IMG/VR virus record: IMGVR_UViG_3300049846_002130 | Coordinates: 119,529-183,528 of that record | From: a virus | Length of the DNA: 64,000 nt | Reading direction: 5' to 3' (one strand) | Shown: positions 49,956-56,829 of the stretch, piece by piece | Layout of the letters: each line of letters starts with the position of its first letter | How positions within the stretch are numbered: the first letter of the stretch is position 1 | Notes under the pieces: model-generated | What the model saw: the letters and a program-made list of their open reading frames with translations, nothing else | Databases searched by the model: none | Told to the model about the DNA's origin: nothing | Made by a program: the position numbers and the translations under genes

Positions 49956-50401
49956 GGTTTTATAACCTCAAGACACTGCAAAGTAACCAAAGCTTCTCTA
50001 ATTAAAGAGAGTGCTGGACTTGGTGGTAGTAAATTAATCATAAGCCCAGTTTTAAGATTAAGAAACTTAGTTGTTCCACCAATTAGACTAAAAGAATAAA
50101 ACATATCTTCGTTAACCATGTAAACATTATTACTTTTAATATTAGGGCACGGATAAACTGCTCTTCTAAAAGAATAAACAGGGGCACATGCATGATAATA
50201 AGAATTAGAGTCTAAGATTTGATTACTTGAAAAGGTACCAGAGGTAATATCTACTACTCCTGGACTTCCATAAAAATTAATAGCTATATACTTCTTATTA
50301 TTAGGAACCGAAACTAATCCTGCTAATGATTCTATAGCACTCTTAACAAAGATAGTATTTTGAGGTAAGCAATATGTAGTTAGTGCTTCTGAAAAAGTCA
50401 T
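49952..50401 (-). CDS. Tandem paralogue 2, diverged beta-barrel protein
   Basis: 149 residues with the most diverged sequence of the four (KKYIAINFYGSPGVVDITSGTFSSN; NNVYMVNEDMFYSFSLIGGTTKFLN). Adjacent and overlapping by ATGA, so part of the same unit. No known domain. Confidence 0.45.
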   Translation of the reverse strand: MTFSEALTTYCLPQNTIFVKSAIESLAGLVSVPNNKKYIAINFYGSPGVVDITSGTFSSNQILDSNSYYHACAPVYSFRRAVYPCPNIKSNNVYMVNEDMFYSFSLIGGTTKFLNLKTGLMINLLPPSPALSLIREALVTLQCLEVIKP

Positions 50402-50402
50402 G

Positions 50403-50834
50403 TCATAACCTATATAAAGTTATATTAGACTTATTTAGAACCTCATACTCAAACTTATCATCAGTTGTATAATATCCTTCAGAAGTACCAGAAAATCTTA
50501 GCTTATATAAGAAATTTTTATAGTTTACTAATAAAAACCATGGGTATACTGGAGTACCTTTTCGTCTAACGATATCTCCAGATGAAAGTTTAGAGCCCTT
50601 ATATTTATTTACTCCATTAACTTTACTTAATGAATCAATATAAATATCTGAGGGTGGATGATAAAACACATTGCCATAAAGCTTAGCTACTGTGCAATCC
50701 TTGGCTTTCCCGGTTACGATATTGACTAATACTAATTTAGATTCTTTAGTTAATGTTGTAAAATAATATAAAGAGTTATCAATCTTTATTATCTTATTAG
50801 AATATCTAGATAGCTGTTCTGTAGATAGCTGCAT
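50403..50834 (-). CDS. Tandem paralogue 1, beta-barrel protein
   Basis: 143 residues: SLYYFTTLTKESKLVLVNIVTG, YHPPSDIYI, then LSSGDIVRRKGTPVYPWFLLVNYKNFLYKL. The modules match paralogue 3 well in spacing. First gene of the tandem set. Confidence 0.5.
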   Translation of the reverse strand: MQLSTEQLSRYSNKIIKIDNSLYYFTTLTKESKLVLVNIVTGKAKDCTVAKLYGNVFYHPPSDIYIDSLSKVNGVNKYKGSKLSSGDIVRRKGTPVYPWFLLVNYKNFLYKLRFSGTSEGYYTTDDKFEYEVLNKSNITLYRL

Positions 50835-50851
50835 AATATTAATTCCCTTAA

Positions 50852-51013
50852 TTATAGATTAAAAATAACCATAAATGTTGCAGCTACAAAGCTACTAAAA
50901 ATTATCCAAACAATTTCTAGAAGAAGAAACTCTTTTCTAGAAGTACTTAAAAAGCTAATTGCTAGATGACCTAAAGTAAAGGTTATTAGCAGTAACAGTA
51001 AGAATATAATCAT
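50852..51013 (-). CDS. Small membrane protein, 53 aa
   Basis: Read from the gap. ATG overlaps the NADAR stop as TAATG. Two hydrophobic segments (IIFLLLLLITFTLGHLAISFL and IVWIIFSSFVAATFMVIF) around STSRKE. Probably inner membrane. Confidence 0.6.
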   Translation of the reverse strand: MIIFLLLLLITFTLGHLAISFLSTSRKEFLLLEIVWIIFSSFVAATFMVIFNL

Positions 51014-51441
51014 TATTGTCCCTTAATTAATTCTTCTCTAATTTTCATTAAGAGTTTTCCTAAGTGGTTATGACCCTTACCTTTACAGATACCCCAAAAG
51101 GTGTCTCCCCAAGTATTACCTTCAATTAATTTTCTACCTTGAGTTGAAATTAATTTAACAGCTAAATCAGAACCTGGCTTAAACTTTTGTCTAAGTAAAT
51201 CTTCCATTACTTTAAGTTTAACAAGTTCCCAATCTAGACGAAGACCAGCTGCGTAACCTAAATGCTTAGCTTGCTTAAATGTAGCAGCTTTACAAATATT
51301 GTCTCGCATTTTGGGATCATCAAATTTAGCAGCCTGATATGCATGTTCAGTAGATGGATAAACAATACCATCTAAGGTAACTGGACAAAACCAAAAATTA
51401 CTTAACCACCTATATTCACCAGAAAAGCTATCTATATTCAT
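51013..51441 (-). CDS. NADAR (YbiA-like) N-glycosidase/ADP-ribosyl-guanosine hydrolase
   Basis: Clear match to the NADAR fold: FSGEYRWLSNFWFCPVTLDGIVYPSTEHAYQAAK at the start and EGNTWGDTFWGICKGKGHNHLGKLLM near the end. NADAR proteins remove ADP-ribose from guanosine bases (countering DarT2-type toxins) or act in riboflavin-intermediate hygiene. 142 residues, a single domain. Together with the macro-domain protein it gives this phage two ADP-ribose-removal candidates. Confidence 0.88.
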   Translation of the reverse strand: MNIDSFSGEYRWLSNFWFCPVTLDGIVYPSTEHAYQAAKFDDPKMRDNICKAATFKQAKHLGYAAGLRLDWELVKLKVMEDLLRQKFKPGSDLAVKLISTQGRKLIEGNTWGDTFWGICKGKGHNHLGKLLMKIREELIKGQ

Positions 51442-51476
51442 TTTAATCTTCTTTATTTAATATAATTAGATTAGAA

Positions 51477-51662
51477 CTAGTTGGCATCTTTAGTAATATT
51501 TTCAAGCTGTTGAACAATTTCACGAATTATAAAATAGCTTTGACGAGCACTGTTTTGAATCTGTCGTGCCATTTCTAAACCAGCCTGACGTGCTTCTTCT
51601 GGAAGTGTAATATAGTTCTTAAGCAGAAGATTTAATGTTTCAAGAGTATCGTCATCAGCCAT
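51477..51662 (-). CDS. Small acidic helical protein
   Basis: The ATG at 51662 has GGGAG five bases upstream and replaces a start four codons earlier. 61 residues: acidic start (ADDDTLETLNLLL) and a helical middle (EEARQAGLEMARQIQNSARQ). No family recognised. Confidence 0.5.
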   Translation of the reverse strand: MADDDTLETLNLLLKNYITLPEEARQAGLEMARQIQNSARQSYFIIREIVQQLENITKDAN

Positions 51663-51721
51663 AGTTGCTCCCAAAACTTGAGTAAGCTATCTAAAGTTTT
51701 GACAAAGATGCTAAGAGTTAA

Positions 51722-51886
51722 TTAATCAGTATTCTTAATTTCTTCAGCATCAATTAGATGAGAATCAAGCTCATCTTTTTGTTCTGGTATAGGAATTTCA
51801 GCAATAATGTTATCTACAACCTTCTCTACTAATAATAGTAGTTTACTGGCTAGCCTATTAAGAATAGCTTCTCGATCTTCAGTCAT
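51722..51886 (-). CDS. Small acidic protein, 54 aa
   Basis: Read from the gap. Its ATG overlaps the stop of the HD-domain gene (TAATG). Sequence MTEDREAILNRLASKLLLLVEKVVD then an acidic tail. A likely helical peptide, possibly a regulator of the HD enzyme it is coupled to (inference). Confidence 0.6.
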   Translation of the reverse strand: MTEDREAILNRLASKLLLLVEKVVDNIIAEIPIPEQKDELDSHLIDAEEIKNTD

Positions 51887-52452
51887 TAAGGCTCCCATAA
51901 CATTAGTTTATCAAGCTCTGTCCAAAGAGCAGCAAGAATTGGTCTATTAGTAGCTCTATATAGAGCTTTTCTAAATGCACCATATTCTTTCTTATACATA
52001 CCATATAAGCTTTTGTTTCTTTTATTAGAGCTAATATCTTCAAGAACACTAATACAGCTTCTAACGTTTGCTATACGATCACAAAGCTTAACGTAAATAG
52101 CATCTTCGGTCTGATTGATCTTCTTGTAGGTATAAACAAACTTCTCTTTACGAGTAGTTAATTCGTTGTTTTGGTCATCATATTCTTCATTTGTAACAGC
52201 TTCAACTAAGCTTGTTACTCCATGTCCAAAGAGTTCTTCTAGTTTAGCAGGAGCGACATTAGTATCTTCTAGTATGTCGTGAAGTACGATAGCTTGTAAT
52301 ATAAACCAATCGTTAATTCCAAACTCAATGGCTACAGAGAGTACTGCAATTAAATGTACCTTATATGGATGTCGACCATATCTACAACCAGCTTTATCGT
52401 GCTCTTCAATAGCAAACTCTAAAGCTCGTTGGACTTCAGAGTAGGTGTCCAT
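51886..52452 (-). CDS. SpoT/Mesh1-like HD phosphohydrolase
   Basis: HD-domain residues in order: Arg25 and His33 (YGRHPYKVHL), His58-Asp59 with Glu62-Asp63 (LHDILEDT) and Asp125 (KLCDRIANV). This is the pattern of small alarmone synthetase/hydrolase proteins of the Mesh1 type, which remove the 3' pyrophosphate of (p)ppGpp. No synthetase domain is present (188 residues). Could reverse the stringent response or alarmone-based defence such as (p)ppApp-type toxins (inference). Confidence 0.8.
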   Translation of the reverse strand: MDTYSEVQRALEFAIEEHDKAGCRYGRHPYKVHLIAVLSVAIEFGINDWFILQAIVLHDILEDTNVAPAKLEELFGHGVTSLVEAVTNEEYDDQNNELTTRKEKFVYTYKKINQTEDAIYVKLCDRIANVRSCISVLEDISSNKRNKSLYGMYKKEYGAFRKALYRATNRPILAALWTELDKLMLWEP

Positions 52453-53096
52453 TAAACTTCTACCTCTCTTTTCCGACTAGTATTCCAATCGTCTAGAATC
52501 TTGCCTCTAACTACTGTATAAATACCCCTATTAGTTTCTAATACAGCAGGAAGCAATGTGTTTCTAACTCGGTTACGATATCCACTGGTTGGATCTCTAT
52601 TGGTAGGATCTTCAAGCCAAGGAATATTATGCTGCTTAGCGTACTCATAAAGATTATGCTTACGAGTTAAAATAAATGGTCGGTAGCAATTAAAAGGGGT
52701 GCTCCATGGCATAAGAGCTGAACGTCCCTGAAGGCAACTCATTAGCCATGTTTCTACCTGATCATCAAGATGATGAGCAAGATAGACTGGTACGCCAAAG
52801 CTTGCAAACCATTCCCGACGATGCTTGCTCCACCAGTGCTCAAGGCTTGTAGACGCATCTAGCTGTTCTGGCATATCATAGATGTCTAAGTGTAGGTCCC
52901 GTGCCTTACAATAGGCACGAACAAACTCCATATAGTCATTTGCTCTCTCAGTATGGTGGTTGACATGCAATACACTTACATCTCTCTCCCGCACTTGAGT
53001 TAAGAAGTGAAGTAGCGACATGCTATCAACACCACCACTAACAGCTACTTTAAGTCTCGAATGCATCTTCCATTTAGGAAGTAGTTCGATAAGCAT
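52452..53096 (-). CDS. tilS: tRNA(Ile)-lysidine synthase, minimal TilS
   Basis: Adds lysine to C34 of tRNA-Ile2 (CAT) so that it reads ATA. PP-loop SGGVDSM (residues 20-26), then HVNHH, AHHLDDQVETWLMS and WLEDPTNRDPTSGYRNRVRNTLLP, all TilS signatures. At 214 residues it keeps only the catalytic core; the C-terminal substrate-binding domains of larger TilS proteins are missing, as in Aquifex-type minimal forms. The phage encodes a CAT-anticodon tRNA at 62.2 kb that could be its substrate. Confidence 0.9.
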   Translation of the reverse strand: MLIELLPKWKMHSRLKVAVSGGVDSMSLLHFLTQVRERDVSVLHVNHHTERANDYMEFVRAYCKARDLHLDIYDMPEQLDASTSLEHWWSKHRREWFASFGVPVYLAHHLDDQVETWLMSCLQGRSALMPWSTPFNCYRPFILTRKHNLYEYAKQHNIPWLEDPTNRDPTSGYRNRVRNTLLPAVLETNRGIYTVVRGKILDDWNTSRKREVEV

Positions 53097-53098
53097 AA

Positions 53099-53302
53099 TT
53101 ATGCTCCTGGTCTAATAAAAGCCTCAGCTGCCATCCATCGTTGCAGATCTGCTAAATCTGGTTTAGGTAAAGACTCTCTTGTATAGGAATAACCCATGAA
53201 AGCATCATCTACATCTATCTCTTTAGTATCTTTTGGGAACCTAAGAATCTCAAACTTATTAATGTTTTTTACTCTTTGGTTTTGCTTAGCAAATCTACGC
53301 AT
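53099..53302 (-). CDS. Small protein, 67 aa
   Basis: Basic N-terminus (MRRFAKQNQRVKNINKFEILRFP) and an acidic middle (KEIDVDDAFMG). Overlaps the upstream gene by 34 nt and precedes tilS by 2 nt, so translation is probably linked to tilS. No family recognised. Confidence 0.5.
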   Translation of the reverse strand: MRRFAKQNQRVKNINKFEILRFPKDTKEIDVDDAFMGYSYTRESLPKPDLADLQRWMAAEAFIRPGA

Positions 53303-53550
53303 GTAAAGCCTTCCTCAATTAAACGTTTATCACAAGAATCTTTATCACTTTCAGTAGAAATACACTTAACTAACCCGAGTAAGTTTCTTCTTTCAAGAGA
53401 ATTTTCCGTAGTTGGAATCCAACTAGTTAATGTTGTATTTAATGCTTGATAAAGCTCTTGGCGGAATTCTGTATCTGCCTCTACTAAAATAGCAAATAGG
53501 TTTTCTATAGTTTCCTCTATAAGTTGTTCTCTTTGTTGCTCAATAGACAT
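53269..53550 (-). CDS. Helical protein, 93 aa
   Basis: Acidic amphipathic helix over most of its length (QREQLIEETIENLFAILVEADTEFRQELYQAL), with three Cys in the second half. No family recognised. Overlaps the next gene. Confidence 0.45.
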   Translation of the reverse strand: MSIEQQREQLIEETIENLFAILVEADTEFRQELYQALNTTLTSWIPTTENSLERRNLLGLVKCISTESDKDSCDKRLIEEGFTCVDLLSKTKE

Positions 53551-53552
53551 AA

Positions 53553-53819
53553 CTAATCTCCTATAGCAGGCCCCTCGTCAGAGGGAGGCTCACAAATTTG
53601 CACATGTCCTCGACCATAGCCAGGAATAAGAGTTCGTTGAAGATTTGAGTCAATAGTTGACTCAAGTTTATTAGGATCATCTCCAAGGAAAGCTCCATAC
53701 CACTTGCCATTGATTTCTTCTTTTAAAATCCAATATTGAGAACAATGAGCAATAAGTTGACCAGGAATCATCATTTCTGGATTAGTCTTATTTGTCTTAC
53801 CTCTTGGCCGCAGATTCAT
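53553..53819 (-). CDS. Hypothetical protein, 88 aa
   Basis: Contains YWILKEEINGKWYGAFLGDD, a beta hairpin-like stretch, and a C-terminal PSDEGPAIGD. A hairpin (CCCTC-GTCA-GAGGG) lies in the last codons. The start is adjacent to the Nudix stop. No family recognised. Confidence 0.45.
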   Translation of the reverse strand: MNLRPRGKTNKTNPEMMIPGQLIAHCSQYWILKEEINGKWYGAFLGDDPNKLESTIDSNLQRTLIPGYGRGHVQICEPPSDEGPAIGD

Positions 53820-54218
53820 TTATCCTCCACGAAGATAAAGATATAGAAACTTAAATAACTCCACGTTATAGTTTCCAAATGGGCCCCTAAAGAGATCTGC
53901 CCAAGTAACCCATGTTACAAGACCTTCATGAGAAGAGCTTGGTGGCGGAAACTTCTCAACTAAGTTTTCTCTAATGGAGAATGCATGAACTAAACATCTC
54001 CCACTATCAGACTTTCTCTGAAAACTAAGATCATAAAAGTCATTTACATCAACTTTAATCTTTGTCTCTTCATAAAACTCTCGTGCAATTGCATCAACTA
54101 AGGCTTCATTGGGTTCAACCATACCCCCAATCAATCCCCACTGATTTGGATCAAACTTACGAGAAATACCTAATACTAGGCCAGATCTTTCTGCTACAGC
54201 AACAACAGCATCTTTCAT
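53820..54218 (-). CDS. Nudix hydrolase
   Basis: The full Nudix box is present: GGMVEPNEALVDAIAREFYEET matches G-x5-E-x7-R-E-U-x-E-E-x-G-U apart from the terminal Gly (T/K). 132 residues, a minimal Nudix domain. Substrates include ADP-ribose, nucleoside triphosphates or RNA caps; an ADP-ribose role would complement the macro and NADAR proteins but is not shown by the sequence. Confidence 0.85.
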   Translation of the reverse strand: MKDAVVAVAERSGLVLGISRKFDPNQWGLIGGMVEPNEALVDAIAREFYEETKIKVDVNDFYDLSFQRKSDSGRCLVHAFSIRENLVEKFPPPSSSHEGLVTWVTWADLFRGPFGNYNVELFKFLYLYLRGG

Positions 54219-54222
54219 GGGT

Positions 54223-54426
54223 TCACCTGCTAGAGTTTTTAAGATAATATAAATGTCTTAGAATAAGAAGGGTATACTCTTCTTCTACTTTAGAGATTTG
54301 CTCTCTAATATAGTCTCCGGTATTAAAATACTCATCGTCTGTGAGAGTTCCAGCAATATCTTCACAATGAAGTGCCTTCCAGCATTCATACCAAAACTGA
54401 AGTTCGTTTAAAATAGGTAACTTCAT
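54223..54426 (-). CDS. Small helical protein, 67 aa
   Basis: Reads MKLPILNELQFWYECWKALHCEDI, then an acidic middle and a hydrophobic C-terminal helix (YTLLILRHLYYLK). Four bases separate it from the Nudix gene. No family recognised. Confidence 0.5.
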   Translation of the reverse strand: MKLPILNELQFWYECWKALHCEDIAGTLTDDEYFNTGDYIREQISKVEEEYTLLILRHLYYLKNSSR

Positions 54427-54441
54427 TAGCTATTCCTGTTG

Positions 54442-54699
54442 TTAATAGCAACCCAAAGGTTGACCTCTAATTAAGGTTTGCAGTGCATAGTTCTTATATG
54501 CACAAACAACATAATCTGTTTGATTATTGTCTCTAAGTAATGTACAGGGTACAAAGTGATCGTGATTAACATCGTCACTTACACATGTTGTGGCTATACA
54601 TGATGTCCAAAGCTTAGCACAATAAGCTTCAGCATTAAGCTCTGCACTTCGTTGTATCTCTCTAGAAGAGACACAGGCTAATAATACTATTGTAAACAA
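54442..54699 (-). CDS. Small lipoprotein
   Basis: Short signal MFTIVLLACVSS contains a lipobox (L-L-A-C), so residue 9 is the likely lipidated Cys. The 75-residue mature part has six further Cys (AYCAKLWTSCIATTCVSD...), suggesting disulfides in the periplasm. Function unknown. Confidence 0.6.
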   Translation of the reverse strand: MFTIVLLACVSSREIQRSAELNAEAYCAKLWTSCIATTCVSDDVNHDHFVPCTLLRDNNQTDYVVCAYKNYALQTLIRGQPLGCY

Positions 54700-54702
54700 G
54701 AT

Positions 54703-54810
54703 TTAATTAAAGAAATCTATGATATTAAATGCTATAAATGCGCCAACTAAAAGCCAAGCCCAAGATGGAACTTGCTCAATTAGTTCAACAACTAGATTTT
54801 TCTTTTTCAT
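54703..54810 (-). CDS. Small membrane peptide, 35 aa
   Basis: Read from the gap: MKKKNLVVELIEQVPSWAWLL then VGAFIAFNIIDFFN, a single TM with a lysine start. ATG overlaps the preceding stop (TAATG), supporting expression. Too short to assign. Confidence 0.55.
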   Translation of the reverse strand: MKKKNLVVELIEQVPSWAWLLVGAFIAFNIIDFFN

Positions 54811-55223
54811 TAATTAAACCTTGTATCACAAGTAACAAGAACCAAAGCATCATTATTCTGATCAGTAAGAAATATAACCCTTTGAGGTAAATGTCTCTTA
54901 TGCTTTTTAAGCTCGTAATACCGAAGATCTGGTTCTTTAATAAAGCTGTATTTCTTGTTTGCCTGATTAAACAAAGGCTTTAAAAGTTCTTCTTTGTCTT
55001 CGGCTCTAACAATAACTCCAGCTAAGTTATAGCCATAACCTTCAAATACTGCAAAATCAGTAGCTCCCTTAAACCAACGATCGGGATAGGGCGTAGCTAC
55101 GCCTTCAAGGTCATAATAAGTAGCTCCAACCCAAGATTCATCAACCTTGGGTGGATGAGTACAATAATGGTCTAGCTCATTTAAATCCCAAGACGGGAAA
55201 AGCAGTGCAAGCCAAAGTAACAT
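54810..55223 (-). CDS. Exported protein, 137 aa
   Basis: Short hydrophobic start (MLLWLALLFPSWDL) likely a signal peptide, then a soluble domain (GATYYDLEGVATPYPDRWFKGATDF; EGYGYNLAGVIVRAEDKEEL) with a C-terminal LVTCDTRFN. Probably periplasmic. No family recognised. Confidence 0.5.
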   Translation of the reverse strand: MLLWLALLFPSWDLNELDHYCTHPPKVDESWVGATYYDLEGVATPYPDRWFKGATDFAVFEGYGYNLAGVIVRAEDKEELLKPLFNQANKKYSFIKEPDLRYYELKKHKRHLPQRVIFLTDQNNDALVLVTCDTRFN

Positions 55224-55235
55224 GATGTCTCCTAT

Positions 55236-55562
55236 TTATTGAAATATAAACTGTTTTGCTAATGAATGCTCTTGTGTAATAGGGTTCCATACCCAAATTC
55301 GTCTTCGTTTAGTTCCTATTAAATGAAAGCCAGTAGGTATATTGCCGGCCCAACCATTTTTCCGAGCCTCTGATACAGATTTAAAGATCTTAGCTTCCAC
55401 AGCTAATTTTTCTAGAGTCTTAGATCTAGAAATTGTTTGAACTTCTGATTCAAATAAAATATTAGCTGTTTCTAATTCTTTTTCATCAGAAATATTAACT
55501 ATCCAATTAAAGTTAGCATCTCGTAGAGATACCTCTTCTAGATTTTCTTCAGCTATAGTCAT
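55236..55562 (-). CDS. Phage small protein with KNGW motif
   Basis: Start set at the ATG at 55562, preceded by GGAG and coupled to the 43-residue ORF (ATGA). 108 residues. The C-terminal half (SVSEARKNGWAGNIPTGFHLIGTKRRRIWVWNP) resembles a short domain seen in other phage proteins. The N-terminal half is acidic and helical. Function unknown. Confidence 0.5.
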   Translation of the reverse strand: MTIAEENLEEVSLRDANFNWIVNISDEKELETANILFESEVQTISRSKTLEKLAVEAKIFKSVSEARKNGWAGNIPTGFHLIGTKRRRIWVWNPITQEHSLAKQFIFQ

Positions 55563-55690
55563 GGCAATCTCCATAATACGATAATTATCGTGGTAACTAA
55601 AAACCATAATAATTTAGCTGGACCAGTTAATGATATTTCTACTTCTAATATCTTTTTAGTAAATATTAGATAAAGGAATAGCAATAACAT
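55559..55690 (-). CDS. Small membrane protein, 43 aa
   Basis: Read from the gap: MLLLFLYLIFTKKILEVEISL then LWFLVTTIIIVLWRLP. Two TM segments. TGA overlaps the next ATG. It starts 17 nt from tRNA-Thr. Confidence 0.55.
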   Translation of the reverse strand: MLLLFLYLIFTKKILEVEISLTGPAKLLWFLVTTIIIVLWRLP

Positions 55691-55707
55691 GACAAATCCT
55701 TTAGTGG

Positions 55708-55778
55708 AGCCCGAAACTAGAATCCAACTAGTGTCTATTACTTACAAGGTAATTGCTTTAGCACTAAGCTATACGGGC
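55708..55778 (-). tRNA. tRNA-Thr(TGT)
   Basis: 71 nt: acceptor GCCCGTA/TTCGGGC (one T-T mismatch), D arm GCTT...AAGC, anticodon arm ATTAC-CTTGTAA-GTAAT (TGT), T arm ACTAG-TTGGATT-CTAGT. The T loop TTGGATT is slightly unusual. Confidence 0.8.
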
Positions 55779-55786
55779 TTAATTAA

Positions 55787-55816
55787 GTGGGGGCTGGGAA
55801 GTCTCCCAGCCCCCAC
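55787..55816. terminator. 13-bp GC-rich hairpin
   Basis: Perfect stem GTGGGGGCTGGGA/TCCCAGCCCCCAC with a 4-nt loop. It lies between the noncoding region at 55.8-56.1 kb and tRNA-Thr. No strong U-run, so a transcription barrier or processing element. Confidence 0.6.
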
Positions 55817-55819
55817 CAT

Positions 55820-56092
55820 GATTTGATAAGTAGTTTACTCTACTGATCTTTGTGTAGTCGAGATCTTACTGATAGTCAATTACAGTCTACTATCCGGGCG
55901 CCGAGCTTTGTACTATGAACAAGCTGTACTTCATAGTCCGATCAAGATTTCTTCAGTTTCCTTACTATCTCTCAGGCTCAATTGCCGACATTGCTTTAGC
56001 GCAAGATTAGAAGTTAAGTTGATATTTCGCGTTGATCTACCAACCTAAAGTTGTTGTCTCTTCCCATTTCTGGGATCTGACTTTTATTATAG
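55820..56092 (-). ncRNA. Candidate structured noncoding RNA, about 270 nt
   Basis: No ORF. Hairpins: ACTATGAA/TTCATAGT (55912-55937, 8 bp), GATCT/AGATC, GATAGT/ACTATC, and on the minus strand TCCCA-GAAA-TGGGA, a GNRA tetraloop that supports the minus strand as the transcribed one. Lies directly upstream (5', minus) of the 13-bp hairpin and tRNA-Thr. Not a recognised RNase P, tmRNA or 6S. Function unknown. Confidence 0.45.
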
Positions 56093-56156
56093 AATACTCA
56101 GTAAAAACATAGATAGAATCATTTAATTATAGTTACCTTCATTGATTGAGGGCACC

Positions 56157-56171
56157 GGGGGCTATGCCCCC
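56157..56171. terminator. GC-rich short hairpin
   Basis: Six-bp stem GGGGGC/GCCCCC with a 3-nt loop, downstream of the Ala-rich gene at 56210. A second, stop-containing hairpin (56200-56223) precedes it on the minus strand. Confidence 0.4.
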
Positions 56172-56199
56172 ACGCACTAGCCTTAAGCCCTGCTAGTAG

Positions 56200-56223
56200 C
56201 TGCTAGCTATCAAGAGCTAGCAG
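56200..56223 (-). terminator. Hairpin with TGA stop in the loop
   Basis: Eight-bp stem CTGCTAGC/GCTAGCAG; the 8-nt loop holds the TGA stop (56210-56212) of the upstream gene. Confidence 0.55.
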
Positions 56224-56659
56224 TAGTCTTGGCAGCCTTAATGGCTGCAAAAAACTCAGTACGGAAGCTGTCAGGTACTGACTTCACTCGCTCCCAGTCT
56301 TCATGACTAAGACCAACATCGTGACAACAAGTGATCCGATTAAGAGCCAAACACCAGGGAATAAAATTATTGGTAGCTGCAGCATAAGCCTTAGCAATAT
56401 CAATCTCCAAAAGCTTATTCTTAGCAGCTCCTTCAAGAACCCTGAGTCGACGAATCTCGCCACGAAGAGCTTCCTTTCTAATAGCCTCTCCATCCATAAG
56501 GGTCTTGATGGCCTCAACAGCATCTCGCTCAGCAGCAGCCTTCCTCTCTGCAGCAGCAGTCTTAAAGGCATCACTTAGCTGAGGAAATGCCTCAGTCTCC
56601 GTATTAGAAGTAACCGTAGTAAGGGCCAGTAAGCCCAAAGTATTGTACGTCATTGGCAT
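56210..56659 (-). CDS. Ala-rich helical protein, 149 aa
   Basis: The ATG at 56659 has AAGGAG six bases upstream; an earlier frame start lacks one. Body is an Ala/Glu/Lys/Arg-rich helix (FKTAAAERKAAAERDAVEAIKTLMDGE...) over about 90 residues, so a coiled coil is likely, then a segment with Cys pairs (IPWCLALNRITCCHD). Higher-GC codons than neighbouring genes. Function unknown. Confidence 0.55.
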   Translation of the reverse strand: MPMTYNTLGLLALTTVTSNTETEAFPQLSDAFKTAAAERKAAAERDAVEAIKTLMDGEAIRKEALRGEIRRLRVLEGAAKNKLLEIDIAKAYAAATNNFIPWCLALNRITCCHDVGLSHEDWERVKSVPDSFRTEFFAAIKAAKTTASS

Positions 56660-56718
56660 ATCAGACTCCTTATTGTGCTTTAAGCACAGCGTTCGCACTG
56701 CTAAAGTAATTTTAGTGG

Positions 56719-56802
56719 TGAGAGCTAGGGTATTCGAACCCCGAAGCTTTGCTTGCTACAGACATAAGAGTCTGGCTAGACACCTATCTAGCTTAAGCTC
56801 TC
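56719..56802 (-). tRNA. Unusual type II tRNA-like gene, anticodon unclear
   Basis: 84 nt: perfect acceptor GAGAGCT/AGCTCTC, a 6-bp D stem GCTAGA/TCTAGC, anticodon stem CAGAC/GTCTG with only a 6-nt loop (TCTTAT), variable arm AAGC/GCTT, and a T stem GGGGT/ACCCT with a 6-nt TCGAAT loop. Both the anticodon and T loops are one base short. The anticodon could be CTT (Lys) or TTA; neither is safe. Confidence 0.5.
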
Positions 56803-56829
56803 ATAAATATATGTTTTTGAGTAGGGAAT

